Source of the DNA: Bradyrhizobium sp. AUGA SZCCT0176
GTDB taxonomy: Bacteria; Pseudomonadota; Alphaproteobacteria; Rhizobiales; Xanthobacteraceae
Direction: 5' to 3'
Assembly (NCBI RefSeq): GCF_018130145.1
Contig: NZ_JAFCMB010000006.1
Coordinates: 310,001-374,000 of the forward strand
DNA length: 64,000 bases
Each line of letters begins with the position of its first letter. The first letter of the stretch is position 1. The translations under genes and the position numbers were made by a program. Shown here one piece after another: positions 53,602 through 62,836 of the stretch. Under the pieces are notes generated by a model. The model worked only from the letters and a program-made list of their open reading frames with translations, did no database searches and was not told the origin of the DNA.

Positions 53602-55080
53602 ATGTCCACCTTACCCCTGCCGCTTGCACTCTCCGATCCGCGCGAGGCGCCGCAACCGCGGCCGCTGATCCTCGATCTCGATGGCACGCTGGTGCGCGCC
53701 GACATGCTGCTTGAAACCGTGCTCGCGCTGCTTCGTGCCGCGCCGTGGCGGCTGTTCGAGATCGGCCTGTGGATGCTGCGTGGCCGCGCCTATCTGAAGC
53801 GCCGTCTCGCCGAGGAGACCAACATCGAGCCGGAGGTTCTGCCGTTCAATGAAGAACTCCTGGCCTATGCGGCCGATATCGCGGCGAGCGGGCGGCCGGT
53901 CTATGTCGCCACCGCCGCCGACGCCAAGGTCGCGGAAAAGGTGGTGCGGCGGATTGCCTTCATTCGCGGCGTCATCGGCAGCGACGGCTTGCGCAACCTG
54001 AAAGGCGAAGCAAAGGCACAGGTTCTCGCCGAACGATTCCCTGACGGCTTCGACTATGCCGGCGATGCGCGCGCCGACATTCCGATCTGGCGCCGCGCCG
54101 AAAACGCCATCGTCGTCGAGGCGGCAACGTCGGTGCAGCACGCCGCCGCAAGCGTCGCGACCGTCGCCAAGGTGTTCCCGCGACCGTCCCGGATCCGTGC
54201 ATTGGTGCGCAGCATGCGCCCGCACCAATGGGCGAAGAACGCGCTGGTTTTCGTGCCACTCATCCTCGCAGGCTTGGTCTCCCACGTTGACGCCGTCTAC
54301 GCGACGACCTGCGCATTCCTCGCCCTCGGCCTGGTCGCCTCATCCACCTATCTCGTCAACGACATCTGGGACCTGACCGACGACCGCAGCCACTGGTCGA
54401 AGCGAAACCGGCCGCTGGCGAGTGGACGCCTGCCGCTTGCAACGGCGATCGCCGCCGTTCCGATCGGGCTGTTCGCAGGGCTAGCCGTTGCGGCGCTGGC
54501 CGGACCGGCAACCGTTGCCGTCGTGCTGCTGTATCTCGCGATAACCCTGCTCTATTCGTTCGCGCTCAAGCGTATCCCCATTCTCGACGGCTTCGTGCTG
54601 GCCGGACTGTTCACGCTGCGCCTCGGCGCGGGCATCGTGGCGTCGGGCGCGCCGCCGTCGCCCTGGCTGCTGGTGTTCGCGATGTTCCTGTTCGCCTCGC
54701 TCAGCTTCGCAAAGCGCCACACCGAGGTCGCCCGCGTCATCGAGCGCGGCGGCACCGAAGTCCGTGGCCGCGGCTACAAGTCCATCGACCTGCCGCTCAT
54801 CATGGGCATCGGCATGGCGACGGGGGTAGCCGCCGTGCTCATCATGGTGCTCTACATCATCAACGACGCCTTCCGGCAGAGTTTTTACGGCAACACCGCC
54901 TGGCTCTGGGCTTTTCCGGCCATCCTGTTCCTGTTCGTGTGCCGGATCTGGCTGAAATGCGGCCGCAGCGAGCTGCACGACGATCCCGTGGCGTTTGCCG
55001 TCACCGATCGGCCGAGCCTGGCGCTCGGCGGCGCCCTGATGGTGTGCTTCGGACTGGCATGGTCGGGCGTGTTTGGCTGA
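53602..55080 (+). CDS. HAD phosphatase-like / UbiA prenyltransferase fusion
   Basis: A 492-residue fusion. Residues ~20-195 are a HAD domain, with DLDGTLVRAD at 25-34 and the late motif GDARADIPIW. From ~205 comes an 8-9 helix UbiA domain, with the Asp-rich motif LVNDIWDLTDDRSHWSKRNR near 250 and the second motif KRIPILDGFVLAG. UbiA proteins of this subgroup attach phosphoribose to decaprenyl phosphate; a HAD partner could remove the 5-phosphate. It starts 10 bases after the upstream membrane protein. Confidence 0.86.
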   Translation: MSTLPLPLALSDPREAPQPRPLILDLDGTLVRADMLLETVLALLRAAPWRLFEIGLWMLRGRAYLKRRLAEETNIEPEVLPFNEELLAYAADIAASGRPVYVATAADAKVAEKVVRRIAFIRGVIGSDGLRNLKGEAKAQVLAERFPDGFDYAGDARADIPIWRRAENAIVVEAATSVQHAAASVATVAKVFPRPSRIRALVRSMRPHQWAKNALVFVPLILAGLVSHVDAVYATTCAFLALGLVASSTYLVNDIWDLTDDRSHWSKRNRPLASGRLPLATAIAAVPIGLFAGLAVAALAGPATVAVVLLYLAITLLYSFALKRIPILDGFVLAGLFTLRLGAGIVASGAPPSPWLLVFAMFLFASLSFAKRHTEVARVIERGGTEVRGRGYKSIDLPLIMGIGMATGVAAVLIMVLYIINDAFRQSFYGNTAWLWAFPAILFLFVCRIWLKCGRSELHDDPVAFAVTDRPSLALGGALMVCFGLAWSGVFG

Positions 55081-55283
55081 CATGCCCCGTCGCCGCTTGC
55101 GCCTCGATGCCGCGGAGGTTCCGCGTCGTCGGGCGTGGAAGACACAGGTTGGCCCCTGTAAAATAATCCAAAAAAAACCGCAGGACGATGTCGGATTCGG
55201 CCGACCCCGTTCGTCGTTTCGCCACGCCGATCGGGCCGGCCTGGACACCGCAAGCGGCACCAAGCGAAGCGAAAGGATGAGAA

Positions 55284-55769
55284 ATGGCCAAGATGACTGC
55301 CAAGAACACGATTTGCGTATGGTACGACAAGGACGCCGAGGCGGCTGCCCGCTTCTACGCCGAAGTCTTTCCCGACAGCGCCGTGCACGCCGTCTACCGC
55401 GCACCGAGTGACTACCCCTCGGGCAAGAAGGGCGACGTGCTGACCGTCGACTTCACGGTTGCCGGCATTCCCTGCATCGGCCTCAACGGTGGCCCCATGT
55501 TCAAGCAAACCGAAGCGTTTTCGTTTCAGATCGCCACCGACGACCAGGAAGAGACCGACCGCTACTGGAACGCCATCGTCGGTAATGGCGGCCAGGAGAG
55601 CGCATGCGGCTGGTGCAAGGACAAATGGGGCGTTTCCTGGCAAATCACGCCGCGCACGCTGACGGACGCGATGGCGGCCGGCGGCGCCGAAGCCAAGCGC
55701 GCCTTCGATGCCATGATGACCATGAAGAAAATCGACGTAGCCGCGATCGAAGCGGCGCGGCGCGGTTGA
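55284..55769 (+). CDS. VOC family protein (PhnB-like)
   Basis: A 161-residue vicinal-oxygen-chelate protein with two beta-alpha-beta-beta-beta units. Markers: CVWYDKDAEAAARFYAEVF at the start, LNGGPMFKQTEAFSFQI, and CGWCKDKWGVSWQITPR near residue 115. This subgroup resembles PhnB and the demethylubiquinone methyltransferase-like set; most have no known activity. Monocistronic, with 200 bases of spacer on the 5' side. Confidence 0.9.
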   Translation: MAKMTAKNTICVWYDKDAEAAARFYAEVFPDSAVHAVYRAPSDYPSGKKGDVLTVDFTVAGIPCIGLNGGPMFKQTEAFSFQIATDDQEETDRYWNAIVGNGGQESACGWCKDKWGVSWQITPRTLTDAMAAGGAEAKRAFDAMMTMKKIDVAAIEAARRG

Positions 55770-55855
55770 TGTTCGCCGGATAGAAGTGGCCTGGCCCGGG
55801 CTCGGTCGTCGCGGGTGCAAAGCGGACGTGGACCGGCCTCACTGAATTTTCAGTA

Positions 55856-56497
55856 TCAGGCGTGACGCCGGCTGAACAACAACAGGCCACCCATCGTTGC
55901 GAACAGCCCTCCTGTTGCCCTGTTGATCCAGCGCATGTGCCAGCTGGAGCGCAGGACGGGGGCGATCGCGGAGACGCCGAAGGCACACATCGCCAGCACG
56001 CTGAATTCGCATGCGATGAAGGTAACGGCGAGGATGGCATATTGCGGCGCGAACGGCTCGACCGGGTTCAGGAACTGCGGGAAGAACGCGGTGAAGAACA
56101 GGATGGCCTTGGGATTGCTCGACCCGACCAGGAAGCCCCTGACATAGTGCGTGCGCAAGCGCCGGCCGCTGTCCGCTGGAGCCCTCTTGATATCGACGGC
56201 TTCAGCGGTGCTGCCGAACGTCTTGATGCCGAGCCAGATGAGATAGATCGCACCGATCACCTTGACCACGGTGAAGGCAAGCTCCGATGCCGCGAGCAAT
56301 GCACCGAGGCCCAGCGCCGAAAGCGCCATGACTCCGAGGACCGCGCTGATGCTGCCAACCGCAGCTGCCAGCGCGCCTGACTTGCCTTCGTTCAGCGCCG
56401 TCGTCATGCAAGTGAGCATGGTTGGGCCGGGTGACAGCACCAACACGGCTACGGCGGCCAGGTACAGCAAGTAGGTCGTCAGGGTCATTATTCGCAT
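55856..56497 (-). CDS. LysE/RhtB family amino-acid exporter
   Basis: A 213-residue protein with six membrane helices. The family motif LVLSPGPTMLTCMTTALNEG is near residue 20, and VRGFLVGSSNPKAILFFTAF is near 115-135. It exports amino acids or related small molecules by proton exchange. Start MRIM at 56497 or the inner ATG at 56488 are both possible; no strong ribosome site decides. Alone on the minus strand. Confidence 0.92.
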   Translation of the reverse strand: MRIMTLTTYLLYLAAVAVLVLSPGPTMLTCMTTALNEGKSGALAAAVGSISAVLGVMALSALGLGALLAASELAFTVVKVIGAIYLIWLGIKTFGSTAEAVDIKRAPADSGRRLRTHYVRGFLVGSSNPKAILFFTAFFPQFLNPVEPFAPQYAILAVTFIACEFSVLAMCAFGVSAIAPVLRSSWHMRWINRATGGLFATMGGLLLFSRRHA

Positions 56498-56860
56498 CCA
56501 TATGCGTGGTGAGGTTAAGCGCGCGGAGTGAGGTCAAGCGACACCCTGTCGGGTGTGCCAGCCGGTGATGGTTACGACGGAGGCAGGCCTATTTCATTAG
56601 CAGTTGGGTAGCCGCCCACCCAGCCCATACTTGTACCAAAAGCGACGCGGATTACCCTGAGCGGCCCTATCCCGGTTCGGAATGTGAGCAATTTCGACCA
56701 GCGCGGCGGAAAATTGCATCCTGCCCGCATTTCGAAAATGAATCGCCCATTTTTGAGCTCGCCGGCGGGCGGCAATTGTATTTTGGCGAGCCTTTGGAAC
56801 TTTTCGGAACTTCTGCCATTGCAGATTTGCTGATGGTGCGAACCCCAAGGAGTGTTTGCA
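56498..56860. other. Intergenic region holding a dispersed repeat copy
   Basis: 363 bases without a convincing gene. Bases 56681-56703 (AATGTGAGCAATTTCGACCA plus GCG) are shared with 62895-62917, with looser similarity to about 56632. The last part is AT-richer and ends in AAGGAG before the next gene, so it probably holds that gene's promoter. Confidence 0.55.
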
Positions 56861-57082
56861 ATGGCAACCCACATCGTTATGGACCACACTGGCGATACCC
56901 GCCATGAGTTTGATGCGAACGACGCGAAGGCGTTGTTTGAAGCGGAAAAGCGCTTCGAACAGCTCACAGGCGCCGGCTTCACAGCGGCAATCAGAAACTC
57001 CTCTGGCGATCCGACGGTAACCCGCAGGTTCGATCCGAAAGCCGAAGAAACCCTGTTTTATCCAAGGCTAGTCGGCGGTTAG
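56861..57082 (+). CDS. Small protein ending in Gly-Gly
   Basis: A 73-residue soluble protein starting MATHIVMDHTGDTRHEFD. It has a helical middle (AKALFEAEKRFEQLTG) and a last strand with FDPKAEETLFYPRLVGG. AAGGAG lies upstream. The compact size, strand-helix-strand character and C-terminal GG recall ubiquitin-like proteins, but no E1, E2 or JAB gene is visible. The partner gene starts 6 bases downstream. Function unknown. Confidence 0.75.
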   Translation: MATHIVMDHTGDTRHEFDANDAKALFEAEKRFEQLTGAGFTAAIRNSSGDPTVTRRFDPKAEETLFYPRLVGG

Positions 57083-57088
57083 CGTCTC

Positions 57089-57508
57089 ATGTTGCAGACA
57101 ACGCTACGTAATGCGGTCCGTAACATCAGGCAATTGCTGGCGGATAGCGCGAACCGCTGGCAATTGCTGCGGGCTCAATATCGGGAATTGGGCTGCCCTC
57201 AAAGGGAGGTGCGCGGCATAAGGTTGCTGCAAGCGTGGCTATCGCCCGAACAACTGGTTCAGTTCAACAAATACGGGTACTTCGAAGTCACGGGCTGCCA
57301 GACCGGCAAGCGATACCGGATCTGTTATGGCACAGCGACAAATATTCATGAACTTGACCAATATGGGCGCCCGAAAGCCGGTTGGTGTTTTGTACCAAAC
57401 CAGCCACTGGTGCCCGGCGACGTCATGCTCGCACAGAAAATTGCTTTGGAAACCGACGAGTGGGCTGCGCTGGCGGTGGCTAAATCGTTCAGGCCGACTT
57501 GGCATTGA
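57089..57508 (+). CDS. Conserved protein of unknown function, partner of the GG protein
   Basis: A 139-residue soluble protein. After a helical N-terminus comes a domain with WLSPEQLVQFNKYGYFEVTG, TGKRYRICYGTATNIHELDQ and VPGDVMLAQKIALETDEWAA. The pattern (LSPEQ, YFEV, GDVMLAQKIALE) recurs in a family I recognise by sequence but cannot name. It starts 6 bases after the GG-ending gene, so the two are one operon. Confidence 0.75.
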   Translation: MLQTTLRNAVRNIRQLLADSANRWQLLRAQYRELGCPQREVRGIRLLQAWLSPEQLVQFNKYGYFEVTGCQTGKRYRICYGTATNIHELDQYGRPKAGWCFVPNQPLVPGDVMLAQKIALETDEWAALAVAKSFRPTWH

Positions 57509-57963
57509 AAAGACCTGGCACGTCTGAGGGGCCGAGGTCCGCTGCGCTGCACGGGCAGGAGAAGCGCTGGCGGTCCTGATGCGGTGCAGCACGGGCTGCG
57601 CCGACGGCGTCTCTACGGAAAATGGATACAAGCAGACTGTTTACCAAGTCGGTCAATGACGTGAAAACCACCTTCCCTAAGCCGTCCGAAACAAATCCGC
57701 TCTAGGCTGCCTCCAACAGCAAGAGGCAGCAAATGTTCACGATCATCAGGGCGCTCGTCATCGCGGTATGCGCGTATGCCGGTTCATCGGTAGCAGGCAG
57801 TCAATTCCCGGACCTGCCGAACTCCCATCAAATCTACACCGAGTAGCTCACGGAAGTTCGTGATCGAACTCGGCAACAGCAATTCCGGCAGTAACCACGT
57901 TCAGTTACGGACTGTCAGGAATTACGGCGTTTGCTCTCGTCAGGTTCTGTGGCGGAGATGGTC
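57509..57963. other. Intergenic stretch with one tiny secreted frame
   Basis: 455 bases. Bases 57733-57846 encode a 37-residue frame, MFTIIRALVIAVCAYAGSSV..., a signal-peptide-like segment with a short tail that stops soon after. It may be a small secreted peptide or a truncated gene. The ribosome site is weak (GAGGCAGCAA). Nothing else is recognised. Confidence 0.4.
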
Positions 57964-58446
57964 ATGCCTCTCGGACGATACATAGCCTGGGTCGGCGCAT
58001 CGTTGCTTGTGTTGCTGTTCGTGGCCAACTGGTTCTTTCCGCAACCCTCGGCGGAGCCCGCCGGTGACGAAGTTAACAGGCCGGTCATCCGGATCGCTTC
58101 TCTGCAGCAGCCGCCGGAGCGGATCGTCATCGACACCAACCTTCCGACGATCGTTCCGCCGCCCGCGCCCGCCGATGCCATGCCGGACGAGCCGCCCGCG
58201 CAAGCACAATCATACGCGCCGATAACTTCTCATGCGTCGGTTACTGGCGTGGAAAAAAGCAAGCCAAAAGCCACGAAGAGAATGGTGAAGGAGGCTGCAG
58301 CCAGACACCCGTCATCGCCCCATACGCAAATCAAAACGCCTGTGGTCGCGAGTGGCAGCCCGGCACCGGTCGCAGCGCCCACCAGGTTGTCGTTCGCGAA
58401 CATCATTTCCGGGCAGCTGGTGAGAGAGCTGTTCAACCTTCATTGA
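57964..58446 (+). CDS. Hypothetical single-pass membrane protein
   Basis: A 160-residue protein: MPLGRYIAWVGASLLVLLFV is one N-terminal helix, followed by a Pro/Ala-rich periplasmic part with PTIVPPPAPADAMPDEPP and basic Lys/His segments. GGAG lies 6 bases before the ATG at 57964; an ATG two codons upstream is the alternative. No domain is recognised. It heads a short row of small envelope genes. Confidence 0.65.
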   Translation: MPLGRYIAWVGASLLVLLFVANWFFPQPSAEPAGDEVNRPVIRIASLQQPPERIVIDTNLPTIVPPPAPADAMPDEPPAQAQSYAPITSHASVTGVEKSKPKATKRMVKEAAARHPSSPHTQIKTPVVASGSPAPVAAPTRLSFANIISGQLVRELFNLH

Positions 58447-58632
58447 GCCCGTGCGCAGAGACACTCGCGCCTCCGTGCATTAACCCTGTTGTCAGACTTA
58501 CTTCGTCGCTCCTGCGCGCAAGTCAATTCTGCCGCTAACCCGCCGCATTGGATCCTAGAAATCGTTCTGCGACGTTGGGCAGACTATTTCCCCCTATACG
58601 GGGCAAGCACCTTCGTTCTGGAAGAGCAGATC

Positions 58633-59118
58633 ATGATGAGGGCAGGTCTCCTCGTTGTCGGCCTCAGCGCTCTGACCATCATGGAGCTGGGGACACCGCG
58701 ACGCACCAAGACAACTGCGCCAGATCGGTTCGAGCAACTGACCATCGGCGTCAGCGAATCAGGTGACACCCTGGAGACGACTGACCGGCACGAAGTCCAC
58801 CGTTTGCAGCATGAAGCACCGGTTCAGCCGATCTCATCCGTCGAACGAACACCGCCGCCGGATGCAACGGCTTTAACTCCAGAAAAGGAGCCGAGCACTG
58901 TCGGGAGCGCTACAGGCGGCAAAAAGCACGTTGCCGGGAAGTTACGACCTGGATCCAAATACACGGAGCCTGACAAACCCAAGCCTCAATCCACAGATCC
59001 CAACAAAGCTGCAAGGATGGCCCGGCCGAAGCCGATGGGCGAGGCCAGGCCGTGTCGTCCGAATGCTTTCGATGGTCTTCTTCAAGCATTGAACTTGTCC
59101 TCCCGATGCCAGACCTAG
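58633..59118 (+). CDS. Hypothetical small envelope protein
   Basis: A 161-residue protein starting with MMRAGLLVVGLSALTIMELG, a short hydrophobic N-terminus. A polar, Thr/Pro/Lys-rich disordered middle follows, and then a C-terminal patch FDGLLQALNLSSRCQT. The TCATG start has GAAGAG upstream. Low sequence complexity and no recognised domain. It may overlap the start region of the next gene, depending on that gene's start. Confidence 0.58.
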   Translation: MMRAGLLVVGLSALTIMELGTPRRTKTTAPDRFEQLTIGVSESGDTLETTDRHEVHRLQHEAPVQPISSVERTPPPDATALTPEKEPSTVGSATGGKKHVAGKLRPGSKYTEPDKPKPQSTDPNKAARMARPKPMGEARPCRPNAFDGLLQALNLSSRCQT

Positions 59119-59198
59119 CGCAATGGCCTTCGTGCAATGTCGCGTTGGCCGGCGCCGAACCGGCGAACCTCGCTCGTAGATCTGGGGGCGGAGCGCGT

Positions 59199-59864
59199 GT
59201 GGACGAAATCAGGCCACCTCGCCCGGACGAGCGGGGCGCACCTGACAGATCGCGAGATCCGTTCAACGTGGCAATCGTCGCGATCGTGTTAGCGGCGGCG
59301 ATTGCGTTGGCTGGTATCGCAGGCGCCTACATCTTTCGCAGTACTTATTCAAACCGGCAGACAATCGAGTCAATCGACGTCAAGGCTCTGGTGGAGCGCA
59401 TCATCAAAGTCGAATCGGCGGGAATTGCGAACAAAAAGAACAAGCTTTCCAGCGCCACAGGGGCTGGTCAATTTCTCGATGACACATGGCTCGAAGCCAT
59501 CCGAAAGCATCGCCGCGATCTGATCAAGGGTCGCAGCGATAAGGAACTCCTGGAGCTACGGCAGGACGCAGAACTTACGCGGGAGATGATTGCGCGGCTG
59601 CTTGAGCAATATGCCAGGACACTGAATAAGCGCGGTCTGCCCCTCACGTCCGGTTCGCTTTATCTGGCCTATTTTGCCGGACCGGCTGGCGCCGTCGCTC
59701 TGCTGTCCGGCGCCGAACATGCCGACGCCGCGTCCGTCATGGCGGCCGCTGACGCGACCGGTCGAACCACCCGCCAGAAACTTGTCAGGGCTAACCCGTT
59801 CCTCGAGGTCCTAACGGTACGCGATCTCAAGAACTGGGCCGATCACAAGATGCGTGGCATCTAG
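59199..59864 (+). CDS. Membrane-anchored transglycosylase-like protein
   Basis: A 221-residue protein with one N-terminal membrane helix (about 25-45). The SLT-like domain starts VERIIKVESAGIANKKNKLS, with Glu in the KVESAG motif, and continues SATGAGQFLDDTWLEAIRKH and the LYLAYFAGPAGAVALL helix. It should cut or bind peptidoglycan. A GTG at 59199 with GGAG 7 bases upstream is preferred; ATG at 59106 would overlap the previous gene. The catalytic Glu seems intact. Confidence 0.75.
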   Translation: MDEIRPPRPDERGAPDRSRDPFNVAIVAIVLAAAIALAGIAGAYIFRSTYSNRQTIESIDVKALVERIIKVESAGIANKKNKLSSATGAGQFLDDTWLEAIRKHRRDLIKGRSDKELLELRQDAELTREMIARLLEQYARTLNKRGLPLTSGSLYLAYFAGPAGAVALLSGAEHADAASVMAAADATGRTTRQKLVRANPFLEVLTVRDLKNWADHKMRGI

Positions 59865-60154
59865 ATCGCCCAATTGCCGACATCTGGCCATTCGCCGCTA
59901 TGGAACGACCGAACTGATCGCCAATGTCAGGGTTGCGCGGACTCTCGGGCTCACATTCCCGCCGACAATCCTTGTGCTCGCGGACCAGCTGATCGAGTGG
60001 AGCCCAAAAGCAACTCGCCGGGACGCATCTACGCCGAATGCCCGGAGGGACCGAAAGGTCAATTACACTGCCATGATGCGAGTGGTTCCGGCAAAGGACC
60101 GAAAGTCGTATAGTGGCATCCATTCTTGCCAGATGAGCCAGAGGGAGCAAATCC

Positions 60155-61744
60155 ATGCGGAAGTCTCCATTCGGTGTCGCCGTCGCGGCTCTTATGCTTT
60201 CTACGCCTCAGCCGCTGGTCGCCGCGCAAGACGACGTGGATCAGCAGCTCGGTAACGTGAGCTTCAAAACCTCTTGCAACGATGTTGCGCAGCGTCGCTT
60301 CGATCGCGCGATGCGCTACCAGCACTCGTTCTGGTACACCAATGCCAAGGAGATCTTTGAGGAGGCCATCAAGGCTGATCCGACATGCGCCATGGCGTAT
60401 TGGGGCATCGCGCTCACGATGATGGACAATCCGCACGCCGCAATTCCGCGGCCGAATCTTGCGCCCGGCCTCGCCGCGATCACCAAAGCCAGGGAGATCG
60501 GAGCCAAGACCGAGCGCGAACGCGACTATATCGATGCGATGATGGTGATGTATGCAGACCACGAAACGATCCCCCATGCCCAGCGCATGCGCGCGCTGCG
60601 CGACAAACAGGCCGACATCGCAGCGAAATATCCAGACGATGACGAGGCTCAGATTGCCTACGCCATCACGCTCAACACCTCGGCGGATTTGAAAGACAAG
60701 ACCTACGCGCAGCAGACCAAGGGCGCCGCAATCCTGGAGCCGATGTCCGTACGGCTGCCGCAGCATCCGGGCGTGACGCACTACCTGATCCACCTCTACG
60801 ACTATCCGGCGACTGCGCAAAAAGGCCTCGACGCCGCCAACCGCTACGCCAAGATCGCTCCGGCCGCGCCGCACGCCCAGCACATGCCGTCGCACATCTA
60901 CACCCGCGTCGGCTATTGGAAGGAATCGATCGTCTCCAACGCCGCCTCCGTGAAAGCCGCGAAGTCCGAGAAGTCGGTGGGCAATTACCTGCACGCGCAG
61001 GATTACATGGTTTATGCCCATCTTCAGCTCGCCCAGGACCAGCAGGCGCGCGCCGTCATAGACGACATGATCAAAGAGACCGACTTCAAGGTGACGGTCG
61101 CGGCCGCCGACTACGCGCTGGCGGCCTCGCCGGCCCGCTTTGCGATCGACCGCGGCGACTGGGACGCGGCCTCGCAACTGTCCGTCAGGCCGAGCGGCCT
61201 GAACTACGCGATGGCGATCTCGCATTTCGCACGCGCGCTCGGCTCGGCGCGCTCCGGCAAGCCGGAAGCGGCCAGGGCCGACATCCAGAAGCTCGCGGAA
61301 TTGCGCGACAAGTTACGCGACGCCAAGGATAATTATTGGTCGCAGATCGTCGACATCCAGCATCAGGTCGCCGTTGCCTGGGTGCTTCACTCGGAGGGCA
61401 AGTACGACGAGGCTCTCAAGGCCATGAGTGCGGCAGCGGACGCCGAGGACCTGACCGAGAAGCATGTGGTCACGCCAGGTCCGATGGCGCCGGCGCGCGA
61501 GCTCTACGGCTCCATGCTGCTCGATCGCGGCATGGCCAAGGAGGCGCTTGTGGCATTCGAGGCCACCAAGGCCAAGGAGCCGAACCGCTTCCAGGGCTAC
61601 GCCGGTGCGGCCAAGGCCGCCGACACGCTCGGTGACAAGGCGGCGGCGCGACAGAACTATCAGCAACTCATGGCGCTCGCGGCGAACGCCGACACGGAGC
61701 GGCGCGAGGTAGCGGCGGCAAAGACGTATCTCGCCAGCAACTAG
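60155..61744 (+). CDS. Secreted TPR-repeat protein
   Basis: A 529-residue exported protein: signal peptide 1-24. TPR-like helical pairs run through the whole length, with HSFWYTNAKEIFEEAIKADP near the start, MPSHIYTRVGYWKESI mid-way and GMAKEALVAFEATKAKEP near the end. The conserved HYLIHLYDYP and HMPSHIYTRVG stretches mark a family of large TPR proteins whose function is unknown. GAGGGAG precedes the ATG. It is followed 35 bases later by a secreted hypothetical gene. Confidence 0.85.
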   Translation: MRKSPFGVAVAALMLSTPQPLVAAQDDVDQQLGNVSFKTSCNDVAQRRFDRAMRYQHSFWYTNAKEIFEEAIKADPTCAMAYWGIALTMMDNPHAAIPRPNLAPGLAAITKAREIGAKTERERDYIDAMMVMYADHETIPHAQRMRALRDKQADIAAKYPDDDEAQIAYAITLNTSADLKDKTYAQQTKGAAILEPMSVRLPQHPGVTHYLIHLYDYPATAQKGLDAANRYAKIAPAAPHAQHMPSHIYTRVGYWKESIVSNAASVKAAKSEKSVGNYLHAQDYMVYAHLQLAQDQQARAVIDDMIKETDFKVTVAAADYALAASPARFAIDRGDWDAASQLSVRPSGLNYAMAISHFARALGSARSGKPEAARADIQKLAELRDKLRDAKDNYWSQIVDIQHQVAVAWVLHSEGKYDEALKAMSAAADAEDLTEKHVVTPGPMAPARELYGSMLLDRGMAKEALVAFEATKAKEPNRFQGYAGAAKAADTLGDKAAARQNYQQLMALAANADTERREVAAAKTYLASN

Positions 61745-61779
61745 AGCATGATCCGGCTAGCGAGCAGAACGGTGGTGCA

Positions 61780-62337
61780 ATGAGAAGGCTAGCTATCGCC
61801 GTCGCAGCAGCAGCGCTGGGGTGCGTACTCGCGGCGGCGTTGGCGTGGTCCGGTCTGCCACGGCACGCCGCGGCAACTGCGACGGCGCCTGTTTGGACCG
61901 AGGTGGCCTGGCCCTTCCCCATCGATCAGTGGGGCAAGGGCAAGGCGTTCCGCTGCAAGGCGGCCGACTGCGGCGCCGAGGTGAGCCTCTATCTGCGTGC
62001 CAAGATCGGGTTCTGCAATTGCACGACCGGCGTCGCCGATGATGAAGATCTGGATCGCATGGGAGATCTCGTTCTCGTCGGCGACGTTGCGCCGCTCGGC
62101 GCCGGTCGTCCGATCAACATTGCGTGGATGAAAGGCCGCAGCCGCGCCTACGCGCTCAACGCGCGCAATCCGCTCGGCAAGACGGCGATATCCGTCGTCT
62201 TCAACGAACGCTGCGACATGATCGCCGCAACCGCCGTGCTCGGCCACGACCGGCCGGCGGCGACCGAGCCCAGCGTGATCGAATTCCTCAACGGCGATCG
62301 GGTGATGCGCTGGGCCGAGATCACGCTTGGCCTTTGA
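61780..62337 (+). CDS. Conserved secreted protein of unknown function
   Basis: A 185-residue protein with signal peptide 1-31. The mature part holds FRCKAADCGAEVSLYLRAK and GFCNCTTGVADDEDLDRM, with four closely placed Cys, and NERCDMIAATAVLG. The start has only a weak ribosome site (GGTGG). It is followed by an NTF2-like gene with a 44-base gap. No known domain. Confidence 0.7.
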   Translation: MRRLAIAVAAAALGCVLAAALAWSGLPRHAAATATAPVWTEVAWPFPIDQWGKGKAFRCKAADCGAEVSLYLRAKIGFCNCTTGVADDEDLDRMGDLVLVGDVAPLGAGRPINIAWMKGRSRAYALNARNPLGKTAISVVFNERCDMIAATAVLGHDRPAATEPSVIEFLNGDRVMRWAEITLGL

Positions 62338-62380
62338 TGCGCGTGCAGGCAGGACTGTCCAAACGGGATGGAGACGGCAG

Positions 62381-62752
62381 ATGGACATTCGCGCCGCACT
62401 GAAGGAGCTGTGTGAAGCCTTCAACGCGCACGATCTCGATCGCATCATGGCATGCTTTGCTGACGATTGTATCCTTGAGATGCCGAGGGGAAGCAGCCCG
62501 TGGGGCTCCCGTTTCGAGGGCAAGCGGAATGTACGGGAAGCGCTGGCGACGCGCTTTGAAGGCTTGCCCGATGTCCATTACGGCAACGATGCGCATTTTG
62601 TGGACGCGGCTGCCGATACCGGCATCTCGAAATGGACCCTCACGGGGACCACCCGGGAGGGCGCACGAAAGGAAGTCCAGGGTTGTGACTTCTATACGTT
62701 CCGCGACGGCAAGGTGATCCGCAAGGATTCGTACTGGAAAATCGTGGAGTGA
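62381..62752 (+). CDS. Nuclear transport factor 2 (SnoaL)-like protein
   Basis: A 123-residue NTF2-fold protein. Markers: LKELCEAFNAHDLDRIMACF, ADDCILEMPRG, GISKWTLTGTTREGA and FYTFRDGKVIRKDSYWKI. These small cone-shaped proteins act as isomerases, hydrolases or binding proteins; no activity can be assigned. GGAG lies before the ATG at 62381. The frame is open further 5', but that part is unrelated to the fold. Confidence 0.88.
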   Translation: MDIRAALKELCEAFNAHDLDRIMACFADDCILEMPRGSSPWGSRFEGKRNVREALATRFEGLPDVHYGNDAHFVDAAADTGISKWTLTGTTREGARKEVQGCDFYTFRDGKVIRKDSYWKIVE

Positions 62753-62836
62753 GCGTACGGTTTGGGCACTTTCGGAGCAACGCGAACCGCCGTGGACCAC
62801 TTTGAATTTGTCGGTTCACGCCTCGTTCACCTGCAA

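Noticed and set aside
61741..61757. CTAGAGCATGATCCGG after the TPR gene, similar to the start of a common Bradyrhizobium repeat
   Set aside because: Only about 16 bases match in memory and no second arm follows; too short to call a repeat.
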